NCBI GenBank assembly: GCA_945882215.1
Contig: CAMCWM010000009.1
Span: forward strand, 1 to 62,529
Length of the DNA stretch: 62,529 nt
DNA from: Akkermansia muciniphila
GTDB taxonomy: Bacteria > Verrucomicrobiota > Verrucomicrobiia > Verrucomicrobiales > Verrucomicrobiaceae
Direction of reading: 5' to 3'
Below are positions 34,154 through 41,420 of the stretch, one piece after another. The notes below the pieces were generated by a model that worked only from the letters and a program-made list of their open reading frames with translations, was not told the origin of the DNA and made no database searches. How positions within the stretch are numbered: position 1 is the stretch's first letter; each line of letters begins with the position of its first letter. The position numbers were made by a program, and so were the translations under genes.

Positions 34154-35656
34154 ATGAACATCCGACCGCTTCTGCCTCTCCTCGCCCTCGCACTGCTCCC
34201 CTCAGCCGCCAGCGCACAACCCGCTCCGGCACCGCCCCCGGCGACTCAGGCCATCGATGTGGCATCAGGGGCCTGGGAAGGCATCGTGAACATCGATGTG
34301 TCAGTGCTATTTCCGGATTATCGCGAACCGTGGAATGCCGGACAGCCCAGCGGCGGCAGTGGAACGGGCTTCCTCATCGGCAAAAATCGCTTTCTGACCA
34401 ATGCGCACGTCGTCAGCAATGCCACACGCATTCTGATCCGCACCACGAACGATCCTGAGCCGCATCCGGCGAAGATCATCCACATCGCGCATGATTGTGA
34501 CCTGGCGATCATTGAAGCAGAAGACGGCAAGCATTTTGAAAAACTCAAGCAGTTGGACTTCGGCGGCATCCCGCAGCTCAACACCGAGGTGATCGCGATC
34601 GGCTATCCCATCGGCGGCGATCGCATCTCGGTGACACGCGGCGTCGTTTCGCGCATCGACTTCCGGCCCTACAGTCACACCAGCGTCGATTCGCATCTCG
34701 CCATCCAGGTTGATGCGGCGATCAATCCCGGCAACTCCGGCGGCCCGGTGATGCAGGAGGGCAAAGTCGTCGGAGTGGCCTTCCAGGGCTTCAGTGGCCG
34801 GGTGGCACAGAATGTTGGCTACATGATCCCGATACCGGTGATCAAGCGCTTCCTCAAGGATGTGGAAGACGGTCGCTATGACCATTACGTCGATCTCGCG
34901 GTGAGTGATTTTTCCATCGAAAACCCGGCGCAAGCCAAGGCACTCGGCACCAACGGCGATGGCGTGGGCGTCATGGTGGCTGATGTGGAGCCTGCGGGCA
35001 GCGTCGGTGAGCTGCTCAAGATTGGCGATGTCATTCTGAGCATCGATGACAACCCGGTGATGAACAATGGCCTCGTCCGCTTCGAAGGCGAGCTGATGGA
35101 CATGAATGAAATCGTCGAGCGCAAGTTTGCCGGTGACACCATCAAGCTGAAATACATGCGTGATGGCAAGAAGCAGGAAGCCACGGTGACTTTGAAACGC
35201 TTTGATCCCTACGTCCGCCTCGGTGCGCAGTACAACCAACGTCCGCGCTACATTGTGCATGCCGGTCTCGTGTTCCAGCCGCTGGACCGCAACCTGATGG
35301 ACGCGCACCAGATGCGCGACAGCGTGGTGAACTACGTCTTCGACAACTTCCTCACCGACAAGCTCTACGTCGAACGTCCCGAGCCGGTGGTGCTCACCAA
35401 CGTGCTGCCGGACGAGGTGAACACCTGGCTCAGCCCGTATGCGCACAGCATTGTCGATGAAATCAACGGCGTGAAGATCAAGTCGCTCAAGGATGTGAAA
35501 ACCGCGCTGGAGAAAAAAGACACGGCATTCATTGAAATCCGCCTGCTGGAGAAAAACCGTCCGCTTGTCCTCAAGCGTGAGCTCGCCCAGACGGCGCATC
35601 CACGCATCATGCAGACCTACAACATCCTGGAAGACTCTTATCTCGGCGATGAGTAG
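34154..35656 (+). CDS. Deg-type serine protease with PDZ domains
   Basis: A 500-aa periplasmic protease. Signal peptide 1-21 (ASA-Q). The trypsin-like domain at about 40-260 has an intact triad H85 (FLTNAHVV), D116 (HDCDLAII) and S195 (NPGNSGGPV). A PDZ domain lies at about 265-360 (GVMVADVEPAGSVGELLKIGDVILSID). The C-terminal Do-like PDZ module at about 370-490 (NQRPRYIVHAGLVFQPL ... VDEINGVKIKSLKDV) is like that of Deg9/Deg10-type proteases rather than E. coli DegP. A paralogous gene with a ruined triad follows 42 nt downstream. Confidence 0.9.
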   Translation: MNIRPLLPLLALALLPSAASAQPAPAPPPATQAIDVASGAWEGIVNIDVSVLFPDYREPWNAGQPSGGSGTGFLIGKNRFLTNAHVVSNATRILIRTTNDPEPHPAKIIHIAHDCDLAIIEAEDGKHFEKLKQLDFGGIPQLNTEVIAIGYPIGGDRISVTRGVVSRIDFRPYSHTSVDSHLAIQVDAAINPGNSGGPVMQEGKVVGVAFQGFSGRVAQNVGYMIPIPVIKRFLKDVEDGRYDHYVDLAVSDFSIENPAQAKALGTNGDGVGVMVADVEPAGSVGELLKIGDVILSIDDNPVMNNGLVRFEGELMDMNEIVERKFAGDTIKLKYMRDGKKQEATVTLKRFDPYVRLGAQYNQRPRYIVHAGLVFQPLDRNLMDAHQMRDSVVNYVFDNFLTDKLYVERPEPVVLTNVLPDEVNTWLSPYAHSIVDEINGVKIKSLKDVKTALEKKDTAFIEIRLLEKNRPLVLKRELAQTAHPRIMQTYNILEDSYLGDE

Positions 35657-35698
35657 CCGCATGAGCACCCCTTTGAAACTTTTCGCCCTGACGATTCC

Positions 35699-37249
35699 AT
35701 GAAGCTCTTTTCATATTTCCTTCTTCTCGCGCTCAGCGCTGCGGTTTTGCCTGCGCAGACGCCTGCCGAGCCCACCGTTGTCAAAAAGAAGCGTGTGTTG
35801 GCCGCCACTGACGGCCCGGCATCCCGGCCCGTCGTTCAAAGCAGCTCGCTGGTGAAGGTGAACGCCACCTCGCAGCCGTATAACCTGCATCTGCCCTGGC
35901 AGAAAGAATCGCCCTCGGGCCGTCGCGGCCTCGGCGTGGTGCTGGCAGGCAATCGTGTGCTCGTCACCGCGCAGATGGCGGCGGATGCGACTTACATCGA
36001 GCTGGAGCTGCCGGAGAGCGGCCAGAAAATGCCTGCGAAGGTTGTGGCGGTCGATTACGAGGCAAATCTCGCCCTGCTGGAGTCGCCTGCGTCTGACAAG
36101 CAGAAGGCGTTCTTTGCCGGGCTCAAGCCGATGGCGGTGGATGCCAGCGCACGCATCGGCGATGCGGTTTCCATCTTGCAGACCGGACGTGTGGGAGAGC
36201 TCATCGAGAGCCCGCTCCTCATCGGCAAGGTGCTCACACGCCGCTACAATGTCGAAGGTTCCGGATTCCTCGTCTATGAGGCGAACGGCATCATCCGCAG
36301 CGAGGCCAACAGTTTCACCCTGCCAGTGGTCAAGGGCGGCAAACTCGCCGGCCTGCTCCTGAGCTACGACTCGAAAAACCAGGTCACCACCATCCTGCCC
36401 GCGCCGATCATTGAGCACTTCCTCAAGGACGTGGCGGACGGCAGCTACGAGGGCTTTCCCGGCCTCGGCATGGAACTGCAGGCCACGCAGGACGAGCAGT
36501 TCCGCGAATACCTCGGCCTCAAGTCCGACGCGCCCGGTGTGCTAATTACCACCATCATGAAAGGCGGCTCCGCTGAGAAAGCCGGCATGAAGAAAGGCGA
36601 CATCCTCCTCTCCATCAACGGCTACACCATCGACTCACGAGGAGATTATAAAGATCCTCAGTTTGGTGCCCTCAGTTCGAGCCACCTCGTGCGCGGTCGT
36701 GCCTATGTCGGCGACAAGGTCGAGATCAAAGTCATCCGTGACGGCAAGGAGGTCACGCTCAACGGCCAGCTTGCCCGTCGCAGCCCGGACGACTACCTCG
36801 TGCTGCCGTATCAATTCGACAAAGGCCCGCGCTACGTCCTCATGGGGGGGCTGCTGTTTCAGGAGCTGTCACGCCCGTATCTCGATGCCTTTGGTGAGGA
36901 GCAGCGCGGCGGAGCCATCCTGCGCCTCGCACGCATCGCCGCACATCCCGACAAGTATGAGGAAGAAGGCCGCAAGAAGCTCGTCTTCCTCAGCATGGTG
37001 CTGCCCACGCCGAGCGCGCAGGGCTATGACAAGCTCGGCGGCCAGGTGATCAACAAAGTGAACGGCAAGGCCATCAACGACCTCAATGATCTGGCCGAGG
37101 CATTCAAGAGCGCGAAGGACACCTGGCACGTCATCGAGCTCGACGACTTCCCGCACATCCTTTACCTCGACACGTTCAATGCCGAGCGCGATAACATGCG
37201 CCTGCTCGGAGGTGCGTACCGCATCGGCAGCCTGAAGCGGCTGGAGTGA
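35699..37249 (+). CDS. Deg-type pseudoprotease with PDZ domains
   Basis: A 516-aa exported paralogue of the preceding protease, with the same layout: signal peptide (ending LPA-Q), degenerate trypsin-like domain, PDZ at about 275-365 (GVLITTIMKGGSAEKAGMKKGDILLSING), and C-terminal Do-like module (DKGPRYVLMGGLLFQELSRPYL ... NKVNGKAINDLNDL). The catalytic positions are lost: the NAHVV equivalent is TAQMA (His to Gln92), the Asp position is Asn123 in EANLALL, and the oxyanion loop GNSGG is replaced by ANSFT. It is probably a regulatory or adaptor partner of the active protease. The open frame and conserved PDZ modules show it is a maintained gene, not a decayed one. Confidence 0.85.
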   Translation: MKLFSYFLLLALSAAVLPAQTPAEPTVVKKKRVLAATDGPASRPVVQSSSLVKVNATSQPYNLHLPWQKESPSGRRGLGVVLAGNRVLVTAQMAADATYIELELPESGQKMPAKVVAVDYEANLALLESPASDKQKAFFAGLKPMAVDASARIGDAVSILQTGRVGELIESPLLIGKVLTRRYNVEGSGFLVYEANGIIRSEANSFTLPVVKGGKLAGLLLSYDSKNQVTTILPAPIIEHFLKDVADGSYEGFPGLGMELQATQDEQFREYLGLKSDAPGVLITTIMKGGSAEKAGMKKGDILLSINGYTIDSRGDYKDPQFGALSSSHLVRGRAYVGDKVEIKVIRDGKEVTLNGQLARRSPDDYLVLPYQFDKGPRYVLMGGLLFQELSRPYLDAFGEEQRGGAILRLARIAAHPDKYEEEGRKKLVFLSMVLPTPSAQGYDKLGGQVINKVNGKAINDLNDLAEAFKSAKDTWHVIELDDFPHILYLDTFNAERDNMRLLGGAYRIGSLKRLE

Positions 37250-37258
37250 TCCAACCGG

Positions 37259-37948
37259 TCACTTCACCGCCCCGACCAATGTTTGCAGGCGTGATACTTG
37301 TGCTTTCAGCAGCGTGATTTCTGCCTCCATCTTTGCCTTCCAATCAGCGTCGGCGGTTTCTTCGGCGGGCGGAGCTGCAGGAGTCGGTGGCTGGCTGGTC
37401 GTCACGGCTGCACCCGCCGCTTCACCGCAGAACAGGTGCATGAACTGGGCCACGCGTTGGCCCGGGCCGGCGGGAATGCATTGAACGAGCGGCCCTTCAC
37501 TGTAGCCGATCAATTCGGCCAGCGTGTTCTCCACGCCCGGCATGTCCGAGAAGGCGTGCAGCCGCTCCGTGCGCTGCCGCAACTCGCCGGCGGTTTGCGG
37601 GCCGCGCAGCAGCAGCATGCACAGCAGCGCCATGTGCGGGCGCTCCAGGCCGGGAAGCTTGCCCTTCAGGTTATGGCGGTATTTCAGCGCCCGCCCGCCG
37701 ACAATGTTGACCTCAAACACATAGGCGTGAGATTTCATCGACTCCAGCGCGCGCAGCACCGTGCGCTCGTCGTAACGCACAATGGGGTCACGGTTCGTCG
37801 TCTGATTGCAGGCCGTCACCAGCGCATTCAGTGTCATCGGATAGTAATCCGGCAGCGTGATCTCCTTTTCGAGCAGGCAGCCCATGATCCGTGCCTCCTC
37901 GGCGATCAGCGTGAACAGGATGGCGGGAGTGACGGATTCGGCGGACAT
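37259..37948 (-). CDS. YceH-family (DUF480) protein
   Basis: A 229-aa protein of the YceH family, which carries tandem winged-helix domains; the role is not established. Typical blocks are EARIMGCLLEKEITLPDYYPMTLNALVTACNQTTNRDP, GRALKYRHNL, LERPHMALLCMLLLRGPQTAGELRQRT and a C-terminal coiled coil (ADWKAKMEAEITLLKAQVSRL). The start at 37948 (MSAESVTPA) is chosen over 38029 because family similarity begins near it and the longer form would cover the divergent spacer. A monocistronic gene convergent with the pseudoprotease. Confidence 0.88.
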   Translation of the reverse strand: MSAESVTPAILFTLIAEEARIMGCLLEKEITLPDYYPMTLNALVTACNQTTNRDPIVRYDERTVLRALESMKSHAYVFEVNIVGGRALKYRHNLKGKLPGLERPHMALLCMLLLRGPQTAGELRQRTERLHAFSDMPGVENTLAELIGYSEGPLVQCIPAGPGQRVAQFMHLFCGEAAGAAVTTSQPPTPAAPPAEETADADWKAKMEAEITLLKAQVSRLQTLVGAVK

Positions 37949-38031
37949 GTGTGGCACGACGATGCCGCGCTTCCTGGGAGGTGCAACTTTCTCTGAATAG
38001 ACTCCAAAAGGCTGCGTCGAATCCCGCACCT

Positions 38032-38310
38032 ATGAAACGGAAACTCCTCACCGCCTTCGGTGCGCTCCTTCTCGCCACCGGCCTCTCCTCCTGCTACGTC
38101 TATGACGATCCGCTCACTTGGGGCGCGCCATATTCCTCGCCCGTGTACCGCCCGAGCTACTATCCGCGCCCGGTCGTCTATCCGTCACGTAGCTATGGCT
38201 ACGGCGGCTACCGCTCACATTCCCACTGTGCTCCCACGCCACCGGTGTGCCGCAGCGGCTACGGTGGCTACAGCGGTGGCTTTGGCCACAGCCGTCACGG
38301 CTGGCATTGA
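38032..38310 (+). CDS. Small Tyr/Gly/Ser-rich lipoprotein
   Basis: A 92-aa protein with lipoprotein signal (MKRKLLTAFGALLLATGLSSC, lipobox LSSC). The mature region is of low complexity: many Tyr, Pro, Ser and Gly (YRPSYYPRPVVYPSRSYGYGGY), ending in GYGGYSGGFGHSRHGWH. Short lipoproteins of this kind are common in Verrucomicrobia and the function is unknown. Its stop lies 6 bp from the end of the convergent sulfatase gene. Confidence 0.65.
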   Translation: MKRKLLTAFGALLLATGLSSCYVYDDPLTWGAPYSSPVYRPSYYPRPVVYPSRSYGYGGYRSHSHCAPTPPVCRSGYGGYSGGFGHSRHGWH

Positions 38311-38316
38311 TCCAGA

Positions 38317-39777
38317 TCAAGGCTGCTTCTTTGCCGGAGCAGCCTTCTTCTTTTTCACATAGTCCGGCCATTCGATCTTCTTTCCTTCGCTGCCGGTGAA
38401 GGTCCACGCGGGCCACATGGGTGATTCGGCCTTTACCTCGGCGTATTTGGTTTCCAGTAGGGCCTTCATCTCGTTCAGCTTCGCGGGATCGCTCTCGGCG
38501 AGATCGTTCTTCTCGCCGATGTCGGCGCGCAGGTTGAAGAGCATGAAGTTTTGCAGCGCCGCCTCTTTGAAATCTCGCTCCTCCTGCTCGGTGATGTCGT
38601 TGCCGCGTGGCGGCGGCGTTTTGTCGAGCGTGGCAAGGATTTTCCAGTCGCCGACGCGCATGGCGACCTTCGGCTCTCCCGAGGCGCGGTTGAAATGCCA
38701 GTACAGCGGCGTCTTGCGCTCGACCTTGCCTCCTTCGAGTGCCGGCAGCCAGCTTGCGCCGTCGATCACACGATCCAGCGGTGCCTGAAGTCCGGTGACG
38801 GCGCAGATCGTCGGCAGAAAATCGACGTGGCAGATGGGTTCGTCACTGTTGGTGCCCGGTTTGGTTTTGCCCGGCCAGCGCAGGATGCCCGGCACGCGGA
38901 TGCCGCCCTCCCACATGGATCCCTTTTTGTCACGCAGCGGACCGGCGGAGCCGTAGGGGTGCTGCGCGGTGATCGCGGGGCCGTTGTCACTGGTGAAGAG
39001 CACGAGCGTGTTCTCCCGCAGACCGGAATCATCGAGTTTTTTCATCACGCGGCCAAACGCATCGTCCATCTGCGTGATGTTGCCGTGATGAGCGCTGTAG
39101 GCCGGATCGGTGTGCGGGTAAAGCGCGGTGTACTTCGCGTCGGAGGCGATGGGCTCATGCGGCTCATGGAAGCAGACGTAGAGGAAGAACGGTTTCGCCT
39201 TGTCACGCGCGTCGAGCCAGCGCAGCGCCTCATCGGCCACGAGATGCGCGGCGTAACCTTCGAGTTTGCCCACCTCCTTGCCATTGCGCACGAAGTTGTC
39301 GGGATTGCGGTGGTTGGGATACGCGTTGTTCTGCGTGGAGAACCAATGATCGAAGCCGTGATCGCCCGGCTGCGGCTGCGTGGGCTGGTTGAACTCACCG
39401 TTCATGTGCCACTTGCCGCTGTGGCAGGTCGCGTAGCCTGATTGCTGCAGCAGTTTGGCGATGGTGATCTCGCTGCGCCGCACATGCACCGGTGAGTCCT
39501 CGGGAATCCAGTTGCGCACGCCCACGCGCGTCGGTGTGCGGCCCGTCATCAGCGCCGTGCGCGAAGGCGAGCAGTTCGCATGCCCGGCGTAGCAGCTCGT
39601 GAAGCGCAGCCCTTCGCTGGCAAAACGGTCGAGGTTCGGCGTCTGCACGTCCTTCGCGCCAAAACACGCCAGATCGCCGTAACCGAGGTCATCCGCCAGC
39701 ACGAGCACGATGTTCGGGCGTTCCGCGAACGAGATCGTGGTAAAGACCAGCGTGAGGAGAAAGAGCAGCGGTTTCAT
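38317..39777 (-). CDS. Exported sulfatase (arylsulfatase family S1)
   Basis: A 486-aa type I sulfatase. A signal peptide (about 1-18) is followed by PNIVLVLADDLGYGDLACFG (metal-binding Asp pair) and the formylglycine motif C69-S-P-S-R73 in NCSPSRTALMTGR. Further active-site blocks are CHSGKWHMNG and LFTSDNGPAI. The C-terminal tail is Lys/Ala-rich. Activity needs a formylglycine-generating enzyme, and none is in the window. The substrate is probably a sulfated polysaccharide, which cannot be specified. It is transcribed toward the small lipoprotein gene. Confidence 0.93.
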   Translation of the reverse strand: MKPLLFLLTLVFTTISFAERPNIVLVLADDLGYGDLACFGAKDVQTPNLDRFASEGLRFTSCYAGHANCSPSRTALMTGRTPTRVGVRNWIPEDSPVHVRRSEITIAKLLQQSGYATCHSGKWHMNGEFNQPTQPQPGDHGFDHWFSTQNNAYPNHRNPDNFVRNGKEVGKLEGYAAHLVADEALRWLDARDKAKPFFLYVCFHEPHEPIASDAKYTALYPHTDPAYSAHHGNITQMDDAFGRVMKKLDDSGLRENTLVLFTSDNGPAITAQHPYGSAGPLRDKKGSMWEGGIRVPGILRWPGKTKPGTNSDEPICHVDFLPTICAVTGLQAPLDRVIDGASWLPALEGGKVERKTPLYWHFNRASGEPKVAMRVGDWKILATLDKTPPPRGNDITEQEERDFKEAALQNFMLFNLRADIGEKNDLAESDPAKLNEMKALLETKYAEVKAESPMWPAWTFTGSEGKKIEWPDYVKKKKAAPAKKQP

Positions 39778-39795
39778 GGCTGCTCATGAACGTCG

Positions 39796-40491
39796 TCAGC
39801 GTGATGCTTGTTCCACCGGAATCATGCGCCATTCGCCCTCGGCGAGATCACCAAGCTCAAACGGTCCAAAGCGTTCGCGGTGCAACTTCTCCACGTGCCA
39901 CCCTTGGCTGGCGAACATGCGCCGCACCTGATGGTAGCGGCCTTCCGTGATCGTGAGACGGGCCGTTTGGGCGGAAACCATCTCCAGTTTGGCGGGTAGG
40001 CACGGTTTGGTCTCACCCCGCAGCATGAGATCGCCCTTGGCAAAGATTTCCACAAGCAGCGGATCGAGCTCGCGGTCGAGTTCGGCGAGATAGACTTTCT
40101 CCACCTCCGCTTTCGGCGAGGTGAAACGATGCACGAGGCTGCCGATGTCGGTCACGAGCAGCAGGCCGCTCGTGTCCTTGTCCAGACGGCCCACGCTCGT
40201 CACCGCAGGGTTGCGGTCCGGCCAGTGAGAGGGAAGCAGCTCATAAATGTTCGGCCCTTCATCCTGACTGTGCGTGCAGGCATACCCCACCGGCTTGTGC
40301 AGCATCGCCAGCAATCCCTCGGGCGCTTCGAGCGGCTGGTCATCCACCGTGATGAGCGCTGAATCAACGCGTTGATCGGATCGCTTCACCACCACGCCCT
40401 CCAGCTTCACCCGGCCTTCTTTGACAAACGCCATGGCCTCGCGGCGTGAGCAGTAACCGAGGGAGGAGAGCAGTTGGTCGAGGCGGCGCAT
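39796..40491 (-). CDS. rsuA: 16S rRNA pseudouridine synthase, RsuA/RluE family
   Basis: A 231-aa enzyme with an N-terminal S4 RNA-binding domain (MRRLDQLLSSLGYCSRREAMAFVKEGRV) and the catalytic block SVGRLDKDTSGLLLVTDIG (catalytic Asp about 104). LHKPVGYACTHS and the C-terminal TEGRYHQVRRMFASQGWHVEKLHRERFG are typical of the family. RsuA modifies U516 of 16S rRNA, and closely related subfamilies act on 23S rRNA. RsuA is favoured by length and the S4 domain. Confidence 0.87.
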   Translation of the reverse strand: MRRLDQLLSSLGYCSRREAMAFVKEGRVKLEGVVVKRSDQRVDSALITVDDQPLEAPEGLLAMLHKPVGYACTHSQDEGPNIYELLPSHWPDRNPAVTSVGRLDKDTSGLLLVTDIGSLVHRFTSPKAEVEKVYLAELDRELDPLLVEIFAKGDLMLRGETKPCLPAKLEMVSAQTARLTITEGRYHQVRRMFASQGWHVEKLHRERFGPFELGDLAEGEWRMIPVEQASR

Positions 40492-40662
40492 GGGTGTTTG
40501 GAAAGGGTGGATGCTCCACGCTCACGGCGTTCTGTCATCCACGAATCGAGGTCGTCAGCGCGAACAGACGCACCTCAGTCATCCCAGCCTGCGCAGTAAT
40601 CACCGGGTGGATGAGCTTCCCAAAGCCATGCTACTGCATCGCGACCTTTCTCGTGCGGGTAA

Positions 40663-41232
40663 TCAACCCTGCACACTCGACCACGGCCAGTCAGCAGCGT
40701 GTTTCACGAGATTGGCGTTCACAGGATTGCGCTCAATGTAGTTCACTTCGGCAGCTTGATGTTCATCATTGCGCATGAAGGTGTCGAAGAAGTCGTCCTG
40801 CCAAAGCTGGCCGGATTGGCTGAGGCGCTTGTTGATTTCTCGGGCCGTGAAGGTCTTCCAGGAATGAATGACCTTGCCGATGGGATGACCGGCGAAGGTT
40901 TCAAACAAGACGTGGACATGATTGGGCATCACGCACCATGCGATGAGGCGGTAGCGCTCGCCATCGAAGTGCCGCAGCGCGTTTTGTACAATCTCAGCGC
41001 ATGCAGGCTGGCGCAGGACGCACGAACCCGCACCACGGTCGAGGTATTCCTCGACCTGGCGGATGCGCTCACCGTCGTCCGTGATATGGAGCAGGTGCTC
41101 CCACTCAGAGCGCTTCTCCCTTGGCAGCGAATCCGCAAGACGAAACGTCACGGCTTGGACGAGCCCCGGCTTGTCATAGTGCGGCAAGTAGCCCCGATCC
41201 GACCAGCCGGAGTGCTTGGTGGAGATCGCCAT
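40663..41232 (-). CDS. REP-associated tyrosine transposase (RAYT, Y1_Tnp)
   Basis: A 189-aa HUH-type single-strand transposase-like protein. The HUH motif is H105-V-H107 in MPNHVHVLFETF and the catalytic Tyr is Y165 in NYIERNPVNANL. QLWQDDFFDTFMRNDEH is a further family block. RAYTs are single-copy relatives of IS200/IS605 transposases thought to move REP palindromes. Two REP-like hairpins with a GGAG head lie just upstream (41285-41307 and 41390-41419). The flank at 40492-40662 holds no gene and no clear REP copy. The full-length open frame suggests a functional protein. Confidence 0.88.
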   Translation of the reverse strand: MAISTKHSGWSDRGYLPHYDKPGLVQAVTFRLADSLPREKRSEWEHLLHITDDGERIRQVEEYLDRGAGSCVLRQPACAEIVQNALRHFDGERYRLIAWCVMPNHVHVLFETFAGHPIGKVIHSWKTFTAREINKRLSQSGQLWQDDFFDTFMRNDEHQAAEVNYIERNPVNANLVKHAADWPWSSVQG

Positions 41233-41284
41233 GGCACTCCAAATACCAAAAAGCCTGCCCTCCGGTCAAGCGCGATGAACGTCG

Positions 41285-41307
41285 GGAGCGCGAGTATTCT
41301 ACTCGCC
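41285..41307 (+). repeat. REP-like hairpin, forward copy
   Basis: GGAG (41285-41288) is followed by CGCGAGTA-TTC-TACTCGCC, a 7-bp perfect stem (GCGAGTA/TACTCGC) with a short loop. The same head and stem occur inverted at 41390-41419. A G(G/T)AG head before a palindrome is the known mark of REPs used by RAYT proteins, and the RAYT gene starts about 50 bp away. Confidence 0.65.
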
Positions 41308-41389
41308 TAACTCTCCTACCGTGTGGAAGGCCGAAAAAGCGCCGCATCGAATGTGACGTGACGGATCGAACACGCTGGGTGCGAAAAGA

Positions 41390-41419
41390 GGCGAGTAGTC
41401 TTCGACATACTCGCGCTCC
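41390..41419 (-). repeat. REP-like hairpin, inverted copy
   Basis: Read on the minus strand this is GGAG-CGCGAGTA-(10-nt loop)-TACTCGCC, with the same head and stem as 41285-41307. The two copies face each other about 80 bp apart, like a BIME pair. The element ends 2 bp from the stop of alaS, so it could also serve as that gene's terminator. Confidence 0.65.
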
Positions 41420-41420
41420 G

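Noticed and set aside
34307..35668. 453-codon open frame antisense to the Deg protease
   Set aside because: The protease has an intact catalytic triad and PDZ modules on the plus strand; the antisense frame has no motif.
38551..39441. 296-codon open frame antisense to the sulfatase
   Set aside because: Mirror of a gene with an intact FGly motif; no independent support.
40507..40518. Small hairpin GTGGATGCTCCAC downstream of the RAYT gene as a third REP
   Set aside because: The stem and head do not match the two GGAG/GCGAGTA elements; it is a short chance palindrome or a weak terminator.
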